Shown here one piece after another: positions 12,322-24,453 of a DNA stretch of 64,000 nucleotides. The stretch covers positions 44,406,395 through 44,470,394 of the forward strand of contig NC_087062.1 in the NCBI RefSeq assembly GCF_963678635.1, written 5' to 3'. The stretch's first letter is position 1; every line of letters begins with the position of its first letter. The position numbers and the translations under genes were made by a program. The DNA is from Symsagittifera roscoffensis (lineage: Eukaryota; Xenacoelomorpha; Acoela; Convolutidae). The notes beneath the pieces are model-generated. The model ran no database searches and was not told the origin of the DNA. It saw nothing but the letters and a program-made list of their open reading frames with translations.

Positions 12322-13650
12322 TACACTACTTCCGGGGATGCCTGCTTCTGGAGACGCCGCTACACTACCGATGAGCTTGAGGAAGAAGTCACGACGAAGT
12401 AGCCAAATCAAGCAAATTCGAATACTTTCAGCTTAGTTTCGAGGAAGTAACCTCTTGTTTCGACCTGCTCAATTAACTTGCCGATTTGGTCGCGTTTCCA
12501 ACTCAAAAAGCATATGAATGTCTCGACGTTGGTTCAACGCTATGAAAGCGAAGGTGCGACATAATAATCAAAGTTCGGAAAGTACGAAAAGGCTTATGTA
12601 CTAGTGAGGTATCAGTAATATACCAGTAAGAAGTCAGTCAATGTGCCAGTAAGGAGCCAATACTACCGCTAACTTGGCCTCATCAGTCCTACGGCTGCCG
12701 ATTTTTCAATTTACACATCTACCAATGATTTCAATACATTCTACTTCAGTGTTAAAAAAATTTTTTGAAAAAGTTTTGTTATTTTGATTTGAATACATTC
12801 GATTTCAAATTAGAAAACTTTTTGGGATTTTTTTAATTTTGCGTTAAACAGAACATAGCCAACAGACAGTTAAAGTCAATGAACGCATGTCAACAAAAAA
12901 TATTTACTTTCAAAGAAAAGATAGATGCCCTTAAAAGTCTTTGAATTTCTAAAACAACCTATGACTAGCGTCTTTTGATAAAACTTAATTTTTGAAAAAA
13001 ATTAAGCCAATTTGATAAAACTGGATCAATAAGTATAATCATTTCGCTGGTAAATCTGAAAATTTAAATCCACTTTCCATACTAGAATTCGATTGCTTTT
13101 CGTGACCTCTACAACTTAAAGGTTAGATAGTCGAGTTTGCCTTCCTTTTGAACAAGCTTAAAAATAAATCAAAAAACAAAATGTGAAAATTAGGAAAACT
13201 GAGCGTAAACAAATTTTAATACTTTTCCTGAAAAAAAAATCGCGACCAATATAAGTCTGAATTACTTTCATCGATCTAAAACTTTGCAGGCAATTTAGAT
13301 TTTTTTACAGCCACGCAAAAATGGTTATCACATAACTTTCATAAAGGGAAATGGCATGACAAGCGAATCTACTTAACAATCTCCCTCTCAACAAAGAGGG
13401 CAGATTGTTAACAAGATTTAACTAATCGAAATTTCGACCTATCAGAATGCAGCAAAATTAGAATTCTCAAAAAAACTTTCTCCTTTAAACTACAGGTGTT
13501 GAGATTCTTTAGTAGATACCATAGAGGGAGATTGTTAAATCGATCCGATAAGCATTTTCAATTTGTATCAATTTATCTCTTTATCAAAAAACATTCATCA
13601 GCAGCAAATCACAACTTCGAAGCATGAAAGCTTTCAGCCGAAAAACTGAC

Positions 13651-13849
13651 CTGTCCAAAATAGGATCAGCCCAGGAAACTTTCCAGACTGGTCCATTGTG
13701 ATCCTGGATCTTGTGAGTGTTGATCCATCTCGCTCTCCGCATGAGCAGACGACGTGCCCGATTGCGTCGAGGACATCATTCCGTCGTCATCCGACATTGG
13801 AGGAGAGGACAAAGAAGTTTGAGGGGATGCCTGCTTCTGGAGACGCCGC
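13651..13849 (-). pseudogene. SEH1 exon copy 8 (decayed)
   Basis: Near-identical to copies 6 and 7. To its right the sequence leaves the 1,529-bp type near 14025. Confidence 0.8.
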
Positions 13850-14573
13850 TACACTACTTCCGGGGATGCCTGCTTCTGGAGACGCCGCTACACTACCGAT
13901 GAGCTTGAGGAAGAAGTCACGACGAAGTAGCCAAATCAAGCAAATTCGAATACTTCCAGCTTAGTTTCGAGGAAGTAACCTCTTGTTTCGACCTGCTCAA
14001 TTAACTTGCCGATTTGGTCGCGTTTCCAACTCAAGAAGCACAAGAATGCCTCGACATTGCTTCAACGCTATGAAAGCGAAGGTGCGACATAATAATAAAA
14101 GTTCCGACGTACGAAAAGTTTTATGTACTAGTACGATATCAGTAATGTACCAGTAAGGAGTCAGTCAATGTGCCAGTAAGAAACCAATACTACCGCAAAC
14201 TGGGCCTCATCAGTCCTACGGCTGTCGACTTTTCAACTTACCCGTCTATCATTGATTTGAATACATTCGATTTCAATTTAGAAAACTTTTTATGATTTTT
14301 TTTTATTTTGCGTTAACAGAACATAGCCAACAGACAGTTAGAAGTAAATGAACGCAAGTCAACAAAAAAATTTTTCTTTCAAAGAAAAGATAGATGCCCT
14401 TAAATTTCTTTGAATTTCCAAAACAACCTATGATTGGCGTTTTTTTTTTTTCAAACATATTTTTCGACAAAATTGGGCCAATTTGAGAAATCTGGATCAA
14501 TAAGTAAAAGCATTTCGCTGGTAAACCTGAAAATTTCAATCCACTTTCGATACTAGAAGTCGATCACGTTTTT

Positions 14574-15167
14574 CGTGACCTCTACAATTTTAATTTTCGA
14601 TAGTCGAGTTTGCCTTCCTTTTAACAAACGAAACGAATAAGCTTAAAAATGAATCAAAAAACAGAAAGCGAAAGTCATAGAAAAACTGTGCGTAAACAAA
14701 TTTTAAGAATTTTTCTGAAAAAAAAACAAAAACGCGACCTGTATGAGTCTGAATTAATAACATCGACTCTAAATTTTTGCAGGCAAATTGGAATTTTTTA
14801 CAGCCAAGCAAAAATGGTTATCATATAAAAAGTAATTGCATGATAAGCGGAATCTACTTAACAATCTACCCGTGACCTCTACACTTTTAATATTCAATAG
14901 TCGAATTTGCCTTCCTTTTAACAAACGTAATGAACAAGTTTAAAAAGAAATCAAAAATCAAAATGCGAAAATCAGAAAAACTGAGCGTGAACAAATTTTA
15001 AGACTTTTCCTGAAAAAAAAACCTAAAAAAAACCGCGACCTCTTTAAGTCTCAATTACTTTCATCGACTCTAAAATTTTGCACGAAAATTGGCATTCTTT
15101 ACAGATAAGCAAAAATGGTTATCACATAACTTTCAGAAATTGTATGAGAAGCAAAATCTACTTAACA
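14574..15167. repeat. Internal 297-bp duplication with junction in the hairpin
   Basis: CGTGACCTCTACA occurs at 14574 and again at 14871, where it directly follows a half hairpin (AACAATCTACC). The second block, 14871-15167, repeats 14574-14870 in diverged form. It explains the long 1,795-bp spacing between copies 8 and 9. Confidence 0.75.
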
Positions 15168-15445
15168 ATCTCCCTCTCAACAAAGGGGGCAGATTGTTAA
15201 CAAGATTTAATTGATCGAGTTTTCGAGCTATCAGAATGCAGCAAAATCAGAAATTAAAAAACTCTGGTGTTAACTTACTGCTTTAAACTACAGGCGTTTA
15301 AATTCTTCAGTAGATACCATAGAGGGGATTGTTAAATAGATCCGATAAGCATTTTCAATTTGTATCAATTTATCTTTATCAAAAAACATTCATCAGCAGC
15401 AAAACAAAACTTCGAAGCATGAAAGCTTTCAGCCGATAGACTGAC

Positions 15446-15663
15446 CTGTCCAAATGGGGATCAGCCCAGGAAGCTTTCCAGACTGGTCCATTGTGAGCCT
15501 GGATCTTGTGAGTGTTGATCCATCTGGCTCCATTCACCATCTGTCTCTCCACTTCAGCAGAAGACGTGCCTGATTGCGTCGAGGAAAAGATTCCGTCGTC
15601 ATCCGACATTGGAGGAGAGAACATAGAGTAGTTTGAGGGGATGCCTGCTTCTGGAGACGCCGC
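15446..15663 (-). pseudogene. SEH1 exon copy 9
   Basis: Open through WKASWADPH, then a one-base deletion (CATTTGG) shifts the last codons before the GT donor. Related to copy 1 by this deletion and by the flanking AGCCGATAGACTGACC. Confidence 0.85.
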
Positions 15664-16913
15664 TACATTACCGACGAGCTTGAGGAAGAAGTCACGACGA
15701 AGTACCCAAATCAAGCGAAATCGAACACTTTCAGCTTAGTTTCGAGGAAGTAACCTGGTTTCGACCTGCTCGATTAACTTGCAAACGATTTGGCCGCGTT
15801 TCCAACTCAAGAAGCACAAGAATGCCTCGACGTTGCTTCAACGCTATGAAAGCGAAGGTGCGACATAAAAATCAAAGTTCGGAAGGACGAAAAGGTCTAT
15901 GTACTAGTAAGGTATCAATAATGTACCAGTATGGAGTCAGTCAAGGTGCCAGTAACGAGCCAATACTACCGTCCTACGGCTGCTGTTTTTCTACTTGAAC
16001 GTCTACTCATATTTTGAATACATCCGACTTCAATTTTTAAATTTTTTCGGAAAAGTTTTGTTATTTTGCGACAAACAGAACATAGCCAACAGACTTAGAA
16101 GTCAACGAACGCAAGTCAACAAAAAAATATTTACTTTCCAAGAAATGAAAGATGCCCTTCAAACTCTCTAAAATTCTGAAACAACTTACGATTGGCATTT
16201 TTTGATAAAACTTATCTTTTGATAAAAGTGGGCCAATTTGAGAAAACTGAATCAATAACTAAATTCATTTCGCTGGTAAATCTGAAAATTTAATTCCAAT
16301 TTTTATTCTAGAAGTCGATCACGCTTTTCGTGACCTCTACACTTTTAATGTTCGATAGTCGAGTTTGCCTTCCTTTTAACAAACGTAAAGAACAAGCATA
16401 AAAAGAAATCAAAAAACAAAATGCGAAAATCAGAAAAACAGAGCGTGAACAAATTTCAAGACTTTTCCTGAAAAAAAAACGCAAAAAAACCGCGACCTAT
16501 ATAAGTCTGAATTACTTTCATCGACTCTAACATTTTGCAGGAAAATTGGAATTTTTTACAGCCAAGCAAAAATGGTTATCACATAATTTTCATTAAGAGA
16601 AATTGCATGATAAGTAGAATCTACTTTACAATCTCCCTCTCAACAAAGCGGGCAGATTGTTAACAAGATTTAATTGATCGAATTTTCGACCTATCAGAAT
16701 GCAGCAAAAACAAAATTCTCAAAAAACCCTGGTGTAAACTTTCTGCTTTAAACTACAGGTGTTGAGAATCTTTAGTAGATACCATAGAGGGAGATTGTTA
16801 AATCGATCCGATAAGCATTTTCAATTTATATCAATTCGTCTCTTTATCAAAAAACATTCATCAGCAGCAAATCAAAACTTCGAAGCATGAAAGCTTTCAG
16901 CCGAAAGACTGAC

Positions 16914-17132
16914 CTGTCCAAAATGGGGATCAGCCCAGGAAACTTTCCAGACTGGTCCATTGTAAGCCTGGATCTAGTGAGTGTTGATCCATCCGGCTCC
17001 ATTCACCATCTGTCTCTCCACTTCAGCAGAAGACGTGCCTGATTGCGTCGAGGACATGATTCCGTCGTCATCCGACATTAGAGGAGAGGACATAGAGTAG
17101 TTTGAGGGGATGCCTGCTACTGGGGACGCCGC
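16914..17132 (-). pseudogene. SEH1 exon copy 10 (nonsense)
   Basis: The frame is open from PVAGIP to INTH, where TAG replaces the Lys codon. Copies 1 and 11 share this change. The donor GT is retained. Confidence 0.85.
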
Positions 17133-18380
17133 TACACTACCGATGAGCTTGAGGAAGAAGTCACGAAGTAGCCAAATCAAGCGAAATCGAATACCTTCAG
17201 CTTAGTTTCGTGGAAGTAACCTCTTGTTTCGATCTGCCCGATTAACTTGCAAACGATTTCGCCGCGTTTCCAACTCGAGAAGCACAGGACTGCCTCGAAG
17301 TTGCTTTAAAGCTATGAAAGCGAAGGTGCGACATAAAAATCAGAGTTCGGAAGTACGGAAAGTTCTATGTACTAGTAAGGGATCAGTAATGTAACAGTAA
17401 GGAGTAAACCAATGTGTTAGTAAGGAACCAATACTACCGTCCTAAGGCTGTCGTTTTTTTCTATTTACACGTCTACTCATATGTTGAACACAACCGACTT
17501 CAATTTTTAAAATTTTTTGGAAAAGTTTTGTTATTTTCCGACAAACAGAACATAGCCAACAGACAGTTAGAAGACAATGAACGCAAGTCAACAAGAAATT
17601 ATTTGCTTTCCCAGAAAAAAAGATGCCCTGAAGACTCTTTGATTTTCTAAAACAACTTAGGATTGGCGCTTTTTGATAAAACTTATTTTTTGATAAAAAT
17701 TAAGCCAAATTGAGAAGACTGAATCATTAACTGAAATCATTTCGCTGGTAACTCTGAAAATTTAATTCCACTTTGAAATCTAGAAGTCGATCACGCTTTT
17801 CGTGACCTCTACACTTTTAATGTTCCATAGTCGAGTTCATTCCTTTTAACGTAATGAACAAGCTTAAAAAGAAATCAAAAAACAAAATGCGAAAATCAGA
17901 AAAACTGAGCGTGAACAAATTTTAAGACTTTCCTGAAAAAAAAAAACAAAAAAAAACCGCGACCTATATAAGTCTGAATTACTTTCATCGACTCTAACAT
18001 GTTGCAGGAAAATTGGAATTTTTTACAGCCAAGCAAAAATGGTTATCACATAATTTTCATTAAGAGAAATTGCATGATAAGTAGAATCTACTTTACAATC
18101 TCCCTCTCAACAAAGCGGGCAGATTGTTAACAAGATTTAATTGATCGAATTTTCGACCTATCAGAATGCAGCAAAAACAGAATTCTCAAAAAACCCTGGT
18201 GTAAACTTTCTGCTTTAAACTACAGGTGTTGAGAATCTTTAGTAGATACCATAGAGGGAGATTGTTAAATCGATCCGATAAGCATTTTCAATTTATATCA
18301 ATTCGTCTCTTGATCAAAAAACATTCATCAGCAGCAAATCAAAACTTCGAAGCATGAAAGCTTTCAGCCGAAAGACTGAC

Positions 18381-18599
18381 CTGTCCAAAATGGTGATCAG
18401 CCCAGGAAACTTTCCAGACTGGTCCGTTGTAAGCCTGGATCTAGTGAGTGTTGATCCATCCGGCTCCATTCACCATCTGTCTCTCCACTTCAGCAGAAGA
18501 CGTGCCTGATTGCGTCGAGGACATGATTCCGTCGTCATCCGACATTAGAGGAGAGGACATAGAGTAGTTTGAGGGGATGCCTGCTTCTGGAGACGCCGC
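18381..18599 (-). pseudogene. SEH1 exon copy 11 (nonsense)
   Basis: Twin of copy 10 with the same TAG after INTH and a retained donor. Confidence 0.85.
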
Positions 18600-19859
18600 T
18601 ACACTACCGATGAGCTTGAGGAAGAAGTCACGAAGTAGCCAAATCAAGCGAAATCGAATACCTTCAGCTTAGTTTCGTGGAAGTAACCTCTTGTTTCGAC
18701 CTGCCCGATTAACTTGCAAACGATTTCGCCGCGTTTCCAACTCGAGAAGCACAGGACTGCCTCGAAGTTGCTTTAAAGCTATGAAAGCGAAGGTGCGACA
18801 AAAATCAGAGTTCGGAAGTACGGAAAGTTCTATGTACTAGTAAGGGATCAGTAATGTAACAGTAAGGAGTAAACCAATGTGTTAGTAAGGAGCCAATACT
18901 ACCGTCCTAATGCTGCCGTTTTTTTCTACTTACACGTCTACTCATATGTTGAATACAACCGACTTCAATTTTTAAAATTTTTTGGAAAAGTTTTGTTATT
19001 TTCCGACAAACAGAACATAGCCAACAGACAGTTAGAAGACAATGAACGCAAGTCAACAAGAAATTATTTGCTTTCCCAGAAAAAAAGATGCCCTGAAGAC
19101 TCTTTGATTTTCTAAAACAACTTAGGATTGGCGCTTTTTGATAAAACTTATTTTTTGATAAAAATTAAGCCAAATTGAGAAGACTGAATCATTAACTGAA
19201 ATCATTTCGCTGGTAACTCTGAAAATTTAATTCCACTTTGAAATCTAGAAGTCGATCACGCTTTTCGTGACCTCTACACTTTTAATGTTCGATAGCCGAG
19301 TTTGCCTTCCTTTTAACGTAATGAACAAGCTTAAAAAGAAATCAAAAAACAAAATGCGAAAATCAGAAAAACTGAGCGTGAACAAATTTTAAGACTTTCC
19401 TGAAAAAAAAAACAAAAAAAAACCGCGACCTATATAAGTCTGAATTACTTTCATCGACTCTAAAATTTTGCGGGAAAATGGAATTTTTTACAGCCAAGCA
19501 AAAATGGTTATCACATAATTTTCATAAAGAGAAATTGCATGACAAGCAGAATCTACTTAACAATCTCCCTCTCAACAAAGAGGGCAGATTGTTAACAAGA
19601 TTTAACTGATCGAAGTTTCGACCTATCAGAATGCAGCAAAATTAGAATTCTCAAAAAACGCTGGTGTTAACTTTCTGCTTTAAACTACAGGTGTTGAGAT
19701 TCTTTAGTAGATACCATAAAGGGAGACTGTTAAATCGATCCGATAAGCATTTTCAATTTGTATCAATTTATCACTTTATTCAAAAAAATCATCAGCAGCA
19801 AATCGAAATTTCGAAGCACGATAGCTTTCAGCATGAAAGCTTTCAGCTGAAAGACTGAC

Positions 19860-20060
19860 CTGTCCAAAATGGGGATCAGTCCAGGAAACTTTCCAGACTG
19901 GTCCATTGACGGCCTGGATCTTGTGATTGTTGATCCATCTGGCTCTCCACGTGAGCAGAAGACGTGCCCGATTGCGTCGAGGAAAGATTCCGTCGTCATC
20001 CGACATTTGAGGAGAACACATAGAGTAGTTTGATGGGATGCCTGCTTCTGGAGAAGCCGC
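19860..20060 (-). pseudogene. SEH1 exon copy 12 (compensated indels)
   Basis: Related to copies 3 and 5. Two deletions in the acidic linker shift and then restore the frame, so the end still reads INNHKIQAVNGPVWKVSW..PHFGQ up to the GT donor. Confidence 0.8.
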
Positions 20061-21394
20061 TACACTACTTCCGGGGATGCCTGCTTCTGGAGACGCCCCT
20101 ACACAACCGTGGAGCTTGAGGAAAAAGTCACGACCAAGTAGGCAAATCAAGCGAAATCGAAAACTCTGAGATTAGTTTCGAGAAAGTAACCTCTTGTTTC
20201 AACCTGCCCGATTAACTTGCAAACGATTTGGCCGCGTTTCCAACTCAAAAAGCATATAAATGTCTCGACGTTGGTTCAACGCTATGAAAGCGAAGGTGCG
20301 AAATAATAATCAAAGTTCGGAAAGTACGAAAAGGCTTAAGTACTAGTAAGGTATCAGTAATATACCAGTAAGGAGTCAGTCAATGTGCCGTAAGGAGCCA
20401 ATACTACCACTAACTTGGCCTCATCAGTCCTACGGCTGCCGATGTTTCAATTTACACATCTACCAATGATTTGAATACATTCTACTTCAATGTTAAAAAA
20501 AAATTTTGAAAAAGTTTTGTTATTTTGATTTGCATACATTCGATTTCAAATTATAAAACTTTTTGGGATTTTTTTTTAATTTTGCGTTAAACAGAACATA
20601 GCCAACAGACATTTAAAGTCAATGAACGCAAGTCAACAAAATATATTTACTTTTAAAGAATATAGATGCCCTTAAAAGTCTTTGATATTCTAAAACAACC
20701 TATGACTAGCGTCTTTTGATAAAACTTAATTTTCGAAAAAAATTAAGCCAATTTGATAATACTGTATCAATAAGTATAATCATTTCGCTGGTAAACCTGA
20801 AAATTAAAATCCACTTTCCATACTAGACGTCGATTGTTTTTCGTGACCTCTACAACTTAAAGGTTAGATAGTCGAGTTTGCCTTCCTTTTGAAAAGCGAA
20901 TTGAACAAGCTTAAAAATAAATCAAAAAACAAAATGTGAAAACTAGGAAAACTGAGCGTAACCAAAATTTATTACTTTTCCTGAAAAAAAAGACCACGAC
21001 CAATATAAGTCTGACTTACTTTCATCGATCTAAAACTTTGCAGGCAATTTGGATTTTTTTACAGCCACGCCAAAATGGTTCCCATAATTTTCATAAAAAG
21101 AAATTGCATAACAAGCAGAATCTACTTAACAATCTCCCTCTCAACAAAGGGGCAGATTGTTAACGAGATTTAATTGATCGAATTTTCTACATATCAGAAT
21201 GCAGCAAAATTAGTATCCTCAAAAGAAAGCTGTAGTGTTAACTTACTGCTTAAAATCACAGAGGTTGAGATTCTTTAGTAGATACCATAGAGGATGATTG
21301 TTACATTGGTCCTATAAGCATTTTCAATTTGTAACAATTTATCTCTTTATTCAAAAAATCATCAGCAGCAAATCAAAACTTCGAAGCATGATAG

Positions 21395-21591
21395 TCCAAA
21401 ATGGGGATTAGCCCAGGAAACTTTCCAGACTGGTCCATTGAGGGCCTGGATCTTGTGAGTGTTGATCCATCTGGATCTCCACGTGAGCAGAGGACGTGCC
21501 CGATTGCGTCGAGGACATGATTCCGTCGCCATCCGACATTAGAGGAGAGGACAAAGAAGTTTGAGGGGATGCCTGCTTCTGGAGACGCAGC
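21395..21591 (-). pseudogene. SEH1 exon copy 13 (donor deleted)
   Basis: Carries the copy 6-8 type deletion at the SNYS codons. It has also lost the last exon bases and the splice donor: plus-strand GATAG joins directly to TCCAAAATGG. Confidence 0.8.
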
Positions 21592-22888
21592 TACACTACT
21601 TCCGGAAATGCCTGCTACTGGAGACGACGCTACACTACCGATGAGCTTGAGGAAGAAGTCACGACGAAAAAGCCAAATCAAGCGAAATCTAATACTTTCA
21701 GCTTAGTTTCGAAAAAGTAACCTCTTGTTTCGACCTGCTCGATTAGAAAGCAAACGATTTGGCCGAGCTTCCAACTCAAAAGCACAAGAATGCCTCGACA
21801 TTGCTTCAACTCTATGAAAGCGAAGTGCGACATAATAATCAAAGTTCGGAAGTACGAAAAGTTCTATGTACTAGTACGATATCAGTAATGCACCAGTAAG
21901 GAGTCAGTTAATGTGCCAGTAATGAGCCAATACTACCGCGAACTTGGCCTCATCAGTCCTACGGCTGCCGACTTTTCAACTTACACGTCTACCATTGATT
22001 TGAATACATTCGATTTCAATTTAGAAAACTTTTTGGGATTTGTTTTATTTTGCGTTAAACAGAACATAGCCAACAGACAGTTCGAAGTAAATGAACGCAA
22101 GTCAACAAAAAATGTTAACTTCCAAAATAAAGATAGATGCGCTTAAAACTCTTTGAATTTCTAAAACAACCTATGACTAGCGTTTTTTCATAAAACTTAA
22201 TTTTTGATAAAATTAAGCCAAATTGAGAAAACTGGATCAATAAGTATAATCATTTCGCTGGTAAATCTGAAAATTTAAATCCACTTTCCATACTAGAAGT
22301 CGATTGTTTTTCGTGACCTCTACAACTTAAAGGTTAGATAGTCGAGTTTGCCTTCTTTTTGAAAAGCGAATTCAACAAGCTTAAAAATAAATCAAAAAAC
22401 AAAATGTGAAAATTAGGAAAACTGTGCGTAAACAAATTTTAATACTTTTCCTGAAAAAAAGACCGCGACCAATATAAGTCTGAATTACTTTCATCGATCT
22501 AAAACTTTGCAGGCAATTTGGATTTTTTTACAGCCAAGCGAAAATGGTTATCACATAGTTTTCATAAAAGAAATTGCACAATAAGCAGAATCTACTTAAC
22601 AATCTCCCTCTCAACAAAGGGGGCAGATTATTAAGGAGATTTAATTGATCGAATTTTCGACCTATCAGAATGCAGCCAAATTAGAATTCTCATGAAAAAG
22701 CTCTAGTGTTAACTTACTGCTTTAAACTAAAGGGGTTGAGATTCTTCAGTAGATACCATAGTGGAGATAGTTAAATAGATCCGATAAGCATTTTCAATTT
22801 TTATCAATTTATCTCTTTATCAAAAAAAAAACATATCAGCAGCATATCAAAGCTTCGAAGCATGATATCTTTCAGCCGAAAGACTGAC

Positions 22889-23105
22889 CTGTCCAAAATG
22901 GGGATCAGCCCAGGAAACTTTCCAGACTGGTCCATTGTGAGCCTGGATCTTGTAAGTGATGATCCATCTGGCTCCATTCACCATCTGGCTCTCCGCGTGA
23001 GCAGAAGACGTGCCCGATTGCGTCGAAGACATGATTCCGTCGTCATCCGACATTGGAGGAGAGGACATAGTAGTTTGAGGGGATGCCTGTTCCTGGAGAC
23101 GCCGC
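22889..23105 (-). pseudogene. SEH1 exon copy 14
   Basis: Frame intact from MSSPPMSDDDG to PHFGQ and the donor. A short deletion at the SNY codons shifts the part upstream of it. Just 5' are two further PEAGIP-type short repeats (to about 23175). Confidence 0.85.
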
Positions 23106-24148
23106 TACACTACTTCCGGGGATGCCTGCTTCTGGAGACGCCGCTACACTACTTCCGCCAATTGAGACGCCGCTACACTACCGTGGAGCTTGAGGAAGAA
23201 GTCACGACCAAAAGGCCAAATCAAGCAAAATCGAATGCTCTGAGCTTAGTTTCGAGGAAGTGACTTGTTGTTTCGACCTGCTTGATTAACTTGCAAACAA
23301 TTTGGCGGCATTTTCAACAGAAGAAGCACAAGAATGCCTCGACGTTTCTACAACACTATGAAAGCGAACGTGCGACATTATAATCAAAGTTCGGAAAAAC
23401 TAAAAGTTCTATGTACTAGTACGATATCAGTAATGTACCAGTAAGGAGTCAGTCAATGTGCCAGAAAGGGGCCAATACTACCGCAAACTTGGCCTCATCA
23501 GTCCTACGGCTGCCGACTATTCAACTTACACGGCTACCAATGATTTGAATACATTCGATTTCAATTAAGAAATTTTTTTTTTGATTTTTTTTATTTTGCG
23601 TTAAACAGAACATAGCCAACAGACAGAGTCAATGAAAGCAAATCAACAAAAAAATATTTCCTTTTAAAGAAAAGTTAGATGCCCTTAAAAGTCTTTGAAT
23701 TTCCAAAACAACCTATGACTAGCGTCTTTTGATAAAACTTAATTTTTGAAAAAAATAAGCCAATTTGATAAAACCGGATCAATAAGTATAATCATTTCTT
23801 TGGTAAATCTGAAAGTTGAAATCCACCTTCCATACTAGAAGTCGATTACGTTTTTTGTGACCTCTACAATTTAAATGTCCGATAGTTGAGTTTGCCTTCC
23901 TTTTACAAAAACGAAATGAACAAGCTTAAAAATAATTTAAAAAATGCGAAAATCAGAAAAACTGAGCGCGAACAAAACTTTACGACTTTTCTTGAAAAAA
24001 AACGGAAAAAAAACCGCAACCTATATGATCTGAGTTACGTTCATCAACTCTAAAATTTTGCAGGAAATATGGAAATTTTTTTACAGCCAAGCGAAAATGG
24101 TTATCACATAGTTTTCATAAAAGAAATTGCACAATAAGCAGAATCTAC

Positions 24149-24187
24149 TTAACAATCTCCCTCTCAACAAAGGGGGCAGATTGTTAA
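24149..24187. repeat. Array hairpin (last of 15)
   Basis: The same hairpin as at 2858, in the unit next to the real SEH1 codons. On the minus strand it lies about 270 bases downstream of the splice donor, inside the putative intron. Confidence 0.8.
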
Positions 24188-24453
24188 GGAGATTTAGTTG
24201 ATCGAATTTTCGACCTATCAGAATGCGGCAAAATTAGAATTCTGAAAAGAAAGCTCTAGTGTTAACTTACTGCTTTAAACTACAGGGGTTGAGATTCTTT
24301 AGTAGATACCATAGTGGAGATAGTTAAATAGATCCGATAAGCATTTTCAATTTGTAACAATTTATCTCTTTATTAAAAAAACTCATCAGCAGCAAATCAA
24401 AACTTCGAAGCATGATAGCTTTCAGCATGAACGCTTTCAGCCGAAAGACTGAC

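Larger units (their letters stand above)
9450..14025. repeat. Near-identical 1,529-bp monomers in triplicate
   Basis: Copies 6, 7 and 8 are spaced 1,529 and 1,528 bp apart and differ at only a handful of positions, so this is the youngest expansion in the array. The edges are approximate. The flanking part of copy 5's unit is closely similar too. Confidence 0.85.
16490..19410. repeat. Near-identical 1,467-bp monomers in duplicate
   Basis: Copies 10 and 11, with their flanks, are offset by 1,467 bp and almost identical. They are a separate recent duplication from the copy 6-8 expansion. The edges are approximate. Confidence 0.8.

Noticed and set aside
10641..13964. Plus-strand frames of 88 and 61 codons repeated three times in the array
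   Set aside because: They are antisense shadows of SEH1 exon copies 6-8 and repeat only because the DNA does.
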